Assembly: GCA_977006965.1 (NCBI GenBank)
Contig: OZ345378.1
Span: forward strand, 62,001 to 126,000
Reading direction: 5' to 3'
DNA length: 64,000 nucleotides
From: Phymatolithon calcareum
Lineage: Eukaryota > Rhodophyta > Florideophyceae > Hapalidiales
Position numbers and translations under genes: made by a program. The notes under the pieces were generated by a model that saw only the letters and a list, made by a program, of their open reading frames with translations, was not told the DNA's origin and did not search any database. This document shows, piece after piece, positions 34,990 to 43,891 of the stretch. Numbering within the stretch: position 1 is the stretch's first letter; every line of letters starts with the position of its first letter.

Positions 34990-35666
34990 GAGTTAACAAA
35001 AGTTAACTATCAAGGCAATCTATCCCTTATAGGAAATTCGCGTCGAGTCAGTGTGACCCGGAGCTTGATCTGGGGATGGCTCTTGGCCGTATACCTCTTG
35101 AAGATAGGGCTAGCTCTAGGCCGTTTACCTCTTGTGGCGTTTTGGTACACCTGAACCTGCAGCCGACAACACGCACTGCAAGACGTATCCGTCAATTCCA
35201 ATGTCCTAAATTCCAATGTTGATGTTGGCATACCCCACCGAGCAAGTACTTCGTGAGGCTATAATTGCGACCTTTTCCTTGAAGATGAGTATACGGGGCC
35301 TACTGACCACGCGCTGTGCGTGGCAGACTGTCTTTCAAATCGGTAAACCGTACTCCAACAAGTCTTTCAGATTCCCTTCCAATCACACAACAGAATTCTG
35401 CAGAGCCGAGATGCGTCCAGGTGGATACTCGGAAGACTACTCGATTTCTCAAGCGTATATCCCTTTCACCACGTAGCAGAGCACGGATGTTGTCAGACTG
35501 TTTCGTAGATTATACTCTGTGCAGAGTCGCTTTAGGGTGGCCGATGGATGGCGCAGATACCACAGGGTTTTAAACCTTTTGATGATGAAAATTGGTTGAG
35601 AACGAATTGCCGAGAGGGAAGGAGGACCCCTCGGTAAGGTGATAGCGCTTGTTGATTACGCGTTAT
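34990..35666 (-). other. copia 5' leader between PBS and gag
   Basis: About 680 bp with no long ORF in element orientation; stops lie just upstream of gag (TAA in frame). It is expected to hold the packaging region, but no specific motif is identifiable. Confidence 0.6.
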
Positions 35667-35680
35667 CTGGGCCCATAACC
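35667..35680 (-). promoter_or_regulatory. Primer-binding site complementary to the anticodon arm of initiator tRNA-Met
   Basis: Directly inside the 5' LTR the + strand reads ctgggcccataacc, which equals the anticodon stem-loop sequence of eukaryotic initiator tRNA-Met. In element orientation this is GGTTATGGGCCCAG, the same start as the primer-binding site of Drosophila copia, which primes with a cleaved 5' half of that tRNA. The usual complement to the tRNA 3' end (TGG...) is absent. Half-tRNA priming is therefore inferred. Confidence 0.85.
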
Positions 35681-36080
35681 TGTTGGATGGAGGTTTGGTT
35701 GTTGATGGTTGAGATGGTTGAGATGGTTGGGTTGGTTGTGAGATGTTCCTTGGTTTATTGAGTCGGGGCTTCAGATCCGGGTCTTATATAGGCCTCAGAT
35801 TGAGGTATGATAAGACTTCTGATGCTCATTGCACGACTAACTGTGATTGATTCAATCAACTAAAAGATTGAATTGTCGACTGTGATTGATTCAATCAACA
35901 AAATGATTGAATTACTGACAATAACAAGATCAATCAAGAAATTGATTGAACTGCTACATTGTCAGTAAAGATGAAAAAACATGGATTGATTCTATCATAA
36001 CATATGAGAAATGGTTAGAGACTTATGAGAAAGGATAATGTGTACTGCGACAAGAGCTCCAAGCAGTCACATTTCCAACA
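35681..36080 (-). repeat. 5' LTR of copia element
   Basis: 400 bp. TATATAAG lies at 35783-35790 and AATAAA at 35754-35759 (both - strand). 39-bp tandem repeats start at 35841 and 35880. It differs from the 3' LTR at three sites. Confidence 0.96.
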
Positions 36081-36111
36081 AACAGAACGATCACATGGAT
36101 GGTTGAATTCA
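36081..36111. repeat. Target duplication plus remainder of the split hairpin right arm
   Basis: AACAG (36081-36085) repeats 30335-30339. The next 26 bases complete the right arm that pairs with 30280-30305. Confidence 0.9.
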
Positions 36112-36122
36112 GGAACGTTGTA

Positions 36123-38520
36123 TCGTAGGGTCCCCCAATAATGGGCCACCCTAATAATGGGCCACATAAATTTTAGTAATAATATATGAGAATATGCCCA
36201 AAATCGACATTGAAACACGATTTTGCGGCATTCTATGAGCCATTCTGGTCAAAACTATTGTGTAAAAGCCTATTCTGATGCGATAATCGAAATCTGCGAG
36301 GCTGAATACGTAGGGAGAGGATGTTGATCTTTACGTAACGGTCATCGTCGGTGCGTTATCGCCATTTTCATGTAGGGTTGTCTCTGAGAGTGGGCAGAGA
36401 GCTCATCTTGGCCATCACCACAGAGCCAAGATGAGCTCCTTCATCACTCTCAGCGACAGCCAGAATCGTCTCGTTGCTGCAGTTCGTGAGCGCAAAGACA
36501 ATCCGCAATCTTCCCTTCGCACGCTCAGCAAGAAGTTCAGCGTCCCGCGTACGACACTGCAACGGGCATGCCAGACCGATGGGTCCGATGAAGCTATTCT
36601 CGGCATGAGGGAGGGGAGAGGCAGAAAGCAAAGACTAAACCCACAGGAGGAGCAGCTCATTGTAGATGCGGCTCTGGAGTTCCAGACAAACGGCACTCCG
36701 CTGTGTCGTGACTCTTTGCAAGACCTGGCTCAAACACTAATCCAAACTTTGCCACCTGAGCGGCGGGGTGCCTTCGACTTTAACGGGGAAAGACCGGGAA
36801 AGCGTTGGGTAGCGAAATTGCTCCAACGTTTCCCAGCCTTGTCTTTAAAAACAAGAGCAAATCTGGAACACGACCGTGCAGAGGCGATGACGCCTGAAAT
36901 CGTCGCAACCCACTTCGCTCGTATTCAGGCGCTCTGTGTTAAGTACAACATTCGGCAGGGAGCACACATCTTTAATCTCGATGAGTCGGGGTTTAATTAG
37001 AGGCATGACTTTGGGAGGCCGGAAGAAGTGTATTGTAAGAAGAGGAACACGTGCTAATACAAGAGATGTGAACTTCAGGGGCACAATTGACCATGTGACA
37101 CTTATGCCCGTCGTGTCTGGTGCAGGGCAGGTATTTACACCAGTTATCGTTCTTCCGGGAGTTGAAGCGTAGTACAGAAAACTGCAGGGTGGGGGCTTCC
37201 AGACACCCGCCAATTTTCTCCCGGAGCCAAATTACTTATACTATAGAAAGGTCGCGGGTGTGGACGGGGAAATGTTTTACTCATGGGCACTGAACTTTAC
37301 AGAGGAGACCACTTTTTTAAGAAGAGGCGGGCAGAAGTTGTTGCTGGTTTTTGATGGCTTTGCCGGACACTTAACGTTCCGCACTCTGAACCATTTAAAA
37401 ACAAATGGTATTATCGTTGCGGGGCTTCCTGCACACACTTCTCACGCTCTTCAACCCCTCGATGTGGGTGTGTTTGGTCCACTGAAGGAGAAGTTTCGTC
37501 AACAGTTGTCTGCTCGGTCTGTGACATCTTCAAAGAACAAAAGGAACGATATTTACACAGTTTGCGAACTCTTATGGAAGGCATACCATCAAACAGTCAC
37601 AGCAGCAAACATCACTGCGGGATTTCAACGCAGTGGTCTTTGGGTACAGTCAGCGCAAGGACCAGATCCGACTAAGATTCGCAGTAAAGACTTCACATCT
37701 TCGGAGATAAGTCAGTCCCTGATAGAAGAAATGCCGGCAACAAGGAGTACAGCTACCCTACGGCACAGATCCGACGAACCCCAGGCTCGTATTGAAAACT
37801 ACAGACAACTGTACGATTTGTTTCTTTCGAGGTCGGAGCAACTTTGCTCTGATGGTGCAATTGTTCTGGAAAGTGGCACTATAAAAGTATCAACGCGTAG
37901 TGGGGCAACATTGACAAGCGACAACGTTCTATCAACACTGGAGGAGGCTGAAAAGAGAAAGGCTCAAGAAGCTGCAAGGAAAGAAGCAGCAGCGGAGGAC
38001 CGACTACGCAGGAAGGAAGTTGTTGCTGCAAAACAGCAGGAAAAACGGATTGAAAAAATTCTGAGGCAGAAAAAAAGGACGATGTCGAAGAGGCTGCCCT
38101 GCGGGAGCACAAGAGTGCTCGGGTTTGCCGGCGTCAGCGTCTCAAGGAGACTCGCGCAGACAGGCGCGACCGTGCCAAGCGACGACGCCTGCACTTTGCT
38201 GACCACCAAGGTGCATCATGTTGAAATTGAAATCTTGAATTGATGATACTTTTATGTGTAATGAATTTTCTGACCAATTAAAATGAGTGGCCCAGATTTA
38301 GAGCACCGATCCTGAAATCGTGGAATTCAGACCCTAACTTGTTTCATTGGATACAGGAAAATCCTCCCTTGCTGTGCGAGTGCCGTGACTCCACGTGAGT
38401 GGCTCATGTCGTAAGCTTGCCAACGATGTAGGATACATGTGAAACATCAATCTCAATGTATATTTTGCATTTATTTTTATGAGCGCCTGCAGAGTGGCCC
38501 ATTATTAGGGGAACCTACGA
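36123..38520 (+). mobile_element. pogo-type (Tc1/mariner superfamily) DNA transposon, 2,398 bp
   Basis: Terminal inverted repeats starting TCGTAGG(G/T)TCCCC and continuing into AATAATGGGCCAC match over about 28 bp with a few differences. Both ends are bordered by TA (36121-36122 and 38521-38522), the target duplication of this superfamily. Near the left end, taatgggccac is repeated in tandem. The element encodes one transposase on the + strand and lies 9 bp from the hairpin that received the copia insertion. Confidence 0.92.
36431..38243 (+). pseudogene. pogo-type DDE transposase, disrupted
   Basis: The ATG at 36431 opens a 189-codon frame with a Psq-like helix-turn-helix (SLRTLSKKFSVPRTTLQRAC) and a CENP-B-type second DNA-binding region (LNPQEEQLIVDAALEFQTNG). 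It then reaches HIFNLDESGF (first catalytic Asp) and stops. The next frame carries IRGMTLGGRKKCIVRRGTRA and IDHVTLMPVVSGAGQVFTP to a TAG at 37170. In the same frame it resumes through LLLVFDGFAGHLTF (second Asp) and HALQPLDVGVFGPLKEKFRQ (third Asp). The tail is Lys/Glu-rich, and near the A run at 38070 another frame change probably occurs, since the alternative frame keeps the basic composition. One stop and one or two frameshifts make it non-autonomous now. It could still be mobilised in trans because the ends are intact. Confidence 0.9.
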
Positions 38521-38522
38521 TA

Positions 38523-39738
38523 ACTGTATACAGTACGTAGAATTTTACGTAACTAACACTAGTGGAGCACGGCAACATTTTGGCCCGATAGTTATTTAGT
38601 TAATTTGGGCCAAAATGGTGCAGTGCTCCCCCGGTGAACGCTTATACTGGCCCGAGTGATATAATAAAATTAGATGCTACCGACAACCAATTACCACGTA
38701 CTACGCATGATACACTTGAAGTGATCGTTATTTCCGACAACTCTGCTCTTGCTGAACTATACACTTTCGTACAACCTACCTACCAGCAATTAGAATTGCA
38801 CTTCTTCATCAGAACCCAATTTGGGTTGAATTTCTACGAATTGCAATTAATTGCAATAGCAATGTATTGCGCACGACCCCTGGAAAGCTTTCAAGTAAGG
38901 GGAATTGTAGCTTTTCTATTTTAGAAACCCTCAATGTCGGCGCACGCCAACACCAGAGCAGCTGTTAACTGTGCTGTAACCCTTTCGGAGAAGACTAAAA
39001 CGTACCATCAGCTTCTCTTGTACGATGATTTCGAGCATAATTAACTTTCTCTCGCTTGTTTTGTTTCCTCTTCTGCTTTGCCAACCATCTGCCGTTGCGT
39101 TAGGTTGAATTGAAGGGTTTCCAGCAGCATTGTTCCTAGTTCGTCGTATTTGTAGAGATACGCCGAGGGGTGCTGTGGTGGACGTGGTCGAAAAACAACA
39201 TTACAGCCCAAATGTCGGAGATTGCAGGTTGAAATACAGTGGTTCTCGTTTGCTGTACTCCACGTATCAGTATTTAAAACTCTCGACTCGGGGCTTAATA
39301 TTGTTAATGGGAGATCACTGCGTTGTGTAAGTCTGCTCAAAAGTTTATTGTTCGTCGGGGTGGGCCCTCTATCTATAGGCATTCCAAAGGTCGGCTTGAT
39401 TGAATTAAAGTTGATTCAGTTTTACTCAGTTTGACACATTTTAACTCTTATAGAGTATAATGTGAATTGTGTCCTAGAGTTGAGACTGAAAAGTCCGCTC
39501 AACACTCCACCTCGCTAATGATTGCATCTACTCAATCAGGAGGGGAAGACTATCCTAATTGCCATCCTAGGACTTGTGTTCTTCTCGATAGTGAAAACAT
39601 GGTTGATTGCTATGATTGAGAGTGCCGTCTGTTTAAATGGACTCTGCAATCCAGTAACAAACTCAGTGGCATGATATCCACTTAAAGTCTTAGCAGTGTA
39701 TTTATGTTCTTATTTGTAAAAAACAGCTAGTACCTTTG
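38523..39738. other. About 1.2 kb without a gene, with a foldback at 38561-38631
   Basis: The foldback has arms of about 25 bp (ggagcacggcaacattttgg and its inverted relative, with a few mismatches) around an AT-rich spacer. The rest contains only short unassigned ORFs. Confidence 0.5.
38561..38631. repeat. Short inverted repeat (foldback)
   Basis: Left arm agtggagcacggcaacattt (continuing tggcccga) and right arm ttgggccaaaatggtgcagt (continuing gctcccc) are inverted relatives with about three mismatches, separated by about 16-18 bp. It may be a tiny MITE or the ends of an excised element. Confidence 0.65.
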
Positions 39739-40062
39739 TCATGCTCTGTACATTAGCTCAATCCAACTTGTACTGTATGGTGTAATGCGTCTTGTCAAAA
39801 ATCCGTTGTAAATCATGTAAGGCTTGCTCAAAGTATTCATACATTGGATAACAAAATACACATCCCCAACAAACATTGGTCCTAATTGAGTTACCATTCG
39901 AACAGTACGCTTTCCTTCTTTTGCCAGCTTGTATCCGCCGCTTGTCACACTAACGGACCGCGTGCCACAAATTACAAACGTCTTGAAAGTGAAGATGTTA
40001 CTGCAAGTGAGATCCACGGCATCGAGGCCGCAAGTCCAATCTACATCGAATATCAGTGCCAT
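39739..40062 (-). pseudogene. Possible copia gag/protease-region remnant
   Basis: The 107-codon frame has VTSGGYKLAKEGKRTVRMVT followed by VGDVYFV. This resembles the stretch after the protease active site in copia polyproteins, where a glycine-rich strand precedes a DVYYVP-like block. The catalytic D-S/T-G is not visible. Low confidence. Confidence 0.35.
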
Positions 40063-40432
40063 CTAGAGACTTGGATAGCGTGGTTACTTGTAGCCCAAAG
40101 CTTTCTGCTTTCATACTTGCTGTATATACACCACTCTGACACTCCACCTGCCTCGAAACTGTCATTATTTATGCGTGACTTTTAAACGAAAGCTGGCTTA
40201 CATCGTTGATGATTGACGCCAATGCGAGATATATTTGATCTAAATTTGGTCCCATTCAGAGGCTTTGCCAAAATACATGCTGGCATTCCATCTGTTCCTA
40301 TTTGAATCAAACCTATTCCACATTTTGAATCAAATCTCAAATAATATGAAATTGGAAGTTACGACTACCATACGCCCAGTTAATTGAGGCAGTATTATCT
40401 TCATAAATGGTTGTAGGTTTTGGTTGAACGTG

Positions 40433-40684
40433 TCAAAACTCGTGCAGTAGCTTACGAAGACAAACTATCTCTCTTGAAACTGTTGATTCAGCCTCTGTAT
40501 TAGACGTTACAATGCGCTTTTGTTTGGTGCTTCTCCACTCTATGACCGACTTTCCAATCATCTTCACGTTTCCAATTACAAAAATCAGATGAGAGCTGCC
40601 TGCCCAGTCGGCATTTTTGATACATGCCTGCTCAAAGTATTCACAGCGATGGATATACGAGGGCGTGCATGTAAGCTCAGACAC
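40433..40684 (-). pseudogene. copia RNase H remnant
   Basis: The frame reads NADWAGSSHLIFVIG (family: DADWAGS), then IEWRSTKQKRIVTSNTEAES (family: WRSKKQxxVAxSSTEAEY) and CLRKLLHEF. This is the C-terminal RNase H of a Ty1/copia element unrelated in detail to the one at 30-36 kb. Nothing else of that element can be joined to it. It lies upstream, in - orientation, of the protease-like piece at 39739, so the two cannot be one collinear element. Confidence 0.78.
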
Positions 40685-41433
40685 AGAAGCTGATAGATCA
40701 TAATGTCTCCCTAATCTGTGTTAATCTAATGTTAGACTGTATGAATGTTGCGTCAGCAAAGCATTTATTCCTAATCCATTTCTTTGAAAAATGATGCCCA
40801 AAATTGCGATGAAGAGGACAAAAGAACACTTTACGAGCTGAGCCTAGGAGAGTTTAAACAAATTTACGAGAAAATATTCAAGATCTGGTTTTGCGCAGGA
40901 GGGAAAACTATGCTCCGCAGTGCACGGTGTCGGTGTTGACACGCGGACAAACGCGGTGAATTCAGAGAAAACGAGTGATGCTTCCGAAAAGAAGGCCTTA
41001 GAAGACTCAGCGAACGGTGTCTTGCTGTAGTCAACTCTGCCTTCACTTTATTCTCAGCGGAAACTAATATGTAGCAAATTCGAACTATCCTAGAGTACGT
41101 AAAATGGGGCAACTTGAAACAGGCATGACTCAAGCCTTTCAATTTTAATTAAGTCAAATCAGGAAACTCAATAGGAGGTAGTGACTTAGTATCCTGAACG
41201 AGAACATCTTGAACGGTAATAGGCAAATGCGTAAAACGCGGCAATCTGAGTAGTGCTGGGGGCCGAAGATTGAGCTGGATAGAGGAAAGTAACGAAGAGT
41301 ACTAATCATTCACATCTCAACCGGAGGCCTACATATAACCACGTTTTGTGAGAGAGAACGTTTTTTCTCACTAGCAGTCCAGGGAAAGCGACAAGCGGTG
41401 TCACACGTTTGGAGATACAATCAGTATATTTTT
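40685..41433. other. About 750 bp without a recognisable gene
   Basis: Only short ORFs. The last ten bases (41424-41433, gtatattttt) are the left target duplication of the next element. Confidence 0.5.
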
Positions 41434-41797
41434 GAGGAAATTCGCTACATGGACCGAAAAAGGTGGCAAAATTCGCTAAATCGGCACCCCATGCAAAAAC
41501 TACTACGCGCTATGATATGAGCTAGCTAACCCTAGATACAAACCCAAGACGCCAGTACATGAGCAATAATGAGGACAGTAAAACGTAGACAGACGCTTTC
41601 GCTACGCAAGGCACTCTGCACCTCGTCGAATTCGACTGTTAAGCCGTCTGAAGTCATGGAGAAGAAGGAGCTCGTGTTAAGGGTGGGCGACTAACTTGGA
41701 GCAAACTTTGACGACATTGTCAATCTCGTAATCGCCCACAACACGTCTATTGGCAAGGCACATCTCGTGGCAGCGCGTGGCGCTAATCTGTAGCTAG

Positions 41798-42241
41798 CGC
41801 ACAGCTTTTGCCTTCCGTGTGAACATCCGTGCGCTGCCGAGCGTCGACGGCGTTAGAATCATCGCGTTTTCAGGACACAGCTGCGTTGGCGGCTCCTCCA
41901 GGTTGCGCCAGTTCAGTACGAAGATACTCGCGCAGCGGGCGCCCAAGATGACGGATTTTATCCCCGCAAAAGGCCGAGTCAGCGGAAACGCCACCCAGCT
42001 AACGGAGATGGTCCACAAACCATGTGGTATCTCGTTAAAGTCAACACAAGCGCACAGCATAGTGGCTTCGAAGCAGGGCACGGACGTCCACCACCTGGCG
42101 CAAATCGGAGTACTGCGCTCGTATCTGGCCGCAGTACAACAGCGCAACATCAACAAAGCGGCTCAGTCCATGATAATGGACCTCACCGCCTGCGATGAGG
42201 GAGATTCTACTTGCGACGAGGAGCTAAAGCATATAGAGTAG
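41798..42241 (+). CDS. Unrecognised ORF carried inside the MULE
   Basis: The open frame runs from after a TAG at 41795 to a TAG at 42239, about 147 codons. It has no ATG until mid-frame (MTDFIPAKGR, about residue 51), and the first possible initiator is a GTG at 41819. The sequence includes VNIRALPSVDGVRIIAFSGH and HHLAQIGVLRSYLAAVQQRN, then an acidic end (DEGDSTCDEELKHIE). Just upstream, another frame is protein-like but interrupted by stops (ELVLRVGD, NFDDIVNLVIAHNTSIGKAH). Together they look like part of a host gene captured with frame damage (Pack-MULE style), though a MULE accessory gene cannot be excluded. Function unknown. Confidence 0.4.
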   Translation, partial: RTAFAFRVNIRALPSVDGVRIIAFSGHSCVGGSSRLRQFSTKILAQRAPKMTDFIPAKGRVSGNATQLTEMVHKPCGISLKSTQAHSIVASKQGTDVHHLAQIGVLRSYLAAVQQRNINKAAQSMIMDLTACDEGDSTCDEELKHIE

Positions 42242-42297
42242 CGCACGAAATAAATTATACTTTTCTTGACAAGTTTATTTTTATAGAGTGCTCTATG

Positions 42298-42381
42298 TAT
42301 CATAGCGAGTAGTAGCTTTTGCAAGGGGTGCCGATTTAGCGAATTTTGCCACCTTTTCCGGTCCATGTAGCGAATTTCCTC
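42298..42381. repeat. Right TIR of the MULE
   Basis: Inverted copy of 41434-41517 with four substitutions. Confidence 0.92.
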
Positions 42382-42564
42382 GTATATTTTTATAAATACG
42401 TGACGCGGGAAACATTGAGATTATAAAGCGCTTCGAGGAAGTCAGAGAGACAGGGAGACTTCCTGGGGTCAAGAGGGGTCATTGCAACAGAAACAAACAT
42501 GTCTGCTAAAAATGCACATGTCTAAGTTGACGAACTTTCAGTCGCTGTCACCTTCGAAAGTGAT

Positions 42565-43245
42565 CTATTTGCCACTGGAAGCGACATTTGATCTGCCGCC
42601 GCGACCATCAAAGGAACCTTTTCCACGTTCAACAAAACGTCCTTGCTCTCTACCGCCAAATCCACCGGAGCCACAGCAGAATTCCGGCCCACCGAAACCT
42701 CCACCGCGTCCACTACGACGACCACCACATCCCCCGTGGCCTTTAAGACCGCTGCTCGGCATATACCCCACAATGTGTACTCTAATAGCTCGTCCTTTCA
42801 CATCGGCATCGTCCTTTTCAAACACCGTCGTCGTTTCAGCGGCAGTTTCAAATGGGACGAACGCAAACTTAAGAATACGCTCCGGGTTTTCATGATCACT
42901 TTAAGATATGCATCTGTAATGTTTCCACACGATTGGACAATATTGTATAGATCATCTTCTCCGGCGCTGAAAGCAAGATTGCTGACAAACAAACGAAGCT
43001 CATCGTGGGCGCATCCGCATTCCGATGGCGCTTGTCTTCATGAGGTGGAGGAATCTCCGGGGTGTTGCTCTTCACACAGTTGGTCTTCTCGGCCGCTTCA
43101 TCATCGCAGCTCGAGTCATCAACTGAGGCCTTGATTGACATTCCTCAGTCTTTACAGAGTCAGTATTTCCCTCTTCGCTCTCCGAGCTTGAGTCACTGTC
43201 AGAATCAATGTCTTCATCGTCGTCTTCGCTTGTGCCCATCATTGA
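42565..43245 (-). pseudogene. Nucleolin-like acidic/RRM/RGG RNA-binding protein pseudogene
   Basis: Reading leftwards, an acidic Ser/Asp/Glu tract (EDDDEDIDSDSDSSSESEEG) is followed by a charged linker (DDSSCDDEAAEKTNC). An RRM comes next, with RNP2 LFVSNLAF-like (MFVSNLAFSAGEDDLYNIV) and RNP1-like KFAFVPFETAAETTTVF. The end is a Gly/Arg domain (GCGGRRSGRGGGFGG, GSGGFGGREQGRF). That is the layout of nucleolin-type proteins, which act in rRNA processing, with a single RRM left. The three parts lie in different frames: at least three frame changes occur (near 43140, 42990 and 42870). There are no introns, so it could be a processed copy, but no poly(A) tail or duplication was identified. Not functional as it stands. 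Confidence 0.75.
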
Positions 43246-43789
43246 ACCTGGTACGTGGGCAACTGCAGGTAAACACTGTCCCCGGTATAATTTTAGAACT
43301 AATGCAGAATCTGTGCGTAGTATTTGAAAAGATCTCAAATCTAAAGCGCCCTGATCCTATTTTTAGATTCAATAATAAGCAAAACTGCGACATTTTTAGG
43401 AAAAAATATTTCAACTTTTACAAAGATGCAATGTGCTCGAGCTGCTTTCCTGCTCAACTTCTGAAGTGAAGAGTCCAGCACAAATAAAATAAATCTTCTT
43501 CTGGCAGGACTAGCTCACTGTTTCTTCTCTGTAGGATTCTCAGCTCATTCCTCTGCCCTGTCCACTGTTAACGAGCTGCGAAACACCAGGAATCCTTGTT
43601 CGCCCACGCGCTTAAGTCTCGCTCGAAGGCTTTCGCATGTAAACACTGAAATTAACATTTTTCCATATAATGCACAAAATCAGAATTGAGAAACTATTTT
43701 TCAAGGGAAGAAGCTGTCGTGCAATGATATGCTGAAATTGCAACAGATTATTCCAGTCTCAAGTATTTCAGAATTCGAAACGCTACTGG
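43246..43789. other. About 540 bp without a recognisable gene
   Basis: Short ORFs only, between the nucleolin-like remnant and the palindrome. Confidence 0.5.
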
Positions 43790-43891
43790 ACGCATTTAAA
43801 ATCCATGATTTAATTTCCGTTCCATTGTGCTGCACAATCCGGATTGTGCAGCAGAATGGAACGGACATTAAATCATGAATTTTGGATGCGT
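43790..43891. repeat. 102-bp palindrome with no spacer
   Basis: The 51-bp arms meet at 43840/43841 (...tgcacaatcc|ggattgtgca...) and pair with five mismatches, two of them G-T. It lies exactly where similarity to the copy-1 flank (from about 24240) begins, so it marks the left boundary of the duplicated segment. Copy 1 has only a degraded one-sided relative (gactgtgcagcac). Confidence 0.9.

Larger units (their letters stand above)
30340..36080 (-). mobile_element. Ty1/copia LTR retrotransposon, 5,741 bp, recently inserted, coding region broken
   Basis: Two 400-bp LTRs (30340-30739 and 35681-36080) start TGTTGG and end CCAACA. They differ at three positions by my reading. AACAG is duplicated on both sides (30335-30339, 36081-36085). 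The element reads on the - strand: the 5' LTR is at the right, the tRNA primer-binding site is at 35667-35680, gag-pol follows leftwards, and a polypurine tract (gagggggag) at 30740-30748 abuts the 3' LTR. High LTR identity indicates a young insertion, yet gag-pol carries two stops and one frameshift. It may have moved in trans, or the lesions may be later or assembly-related. Confidence 0.97.
41434..42381. mobile_element. Mutator-like element (MULE) with 84-bp TIRs, 948 bp
   Basis: Left TIR 41434-41517 and right TIR 42298-42381 are inverted copies of 84 bp with four mismatches, beginning gaggaaattcgctacatgga. A perfect 10-bp duplication gtatattttt flanks the element (41424-41433 and 42382-42391). 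Long TIRs with a 9-11-bp duplication are typical of Mutator-like elements. At 948 bp it is too short for a MULE transposase, and none is visible, so it is non-autonomous. The interior is GC-richer than its surroundings and has an open frame (41798-42241). Confidence 0.92.

Noticed and set aside
43072-43338. Acidic ORF as a stand-alone gene
   Set aside because: It is the first part of the nucleolin-like pseudogene; the RRM and Gly/Arg parts follow in other frames.
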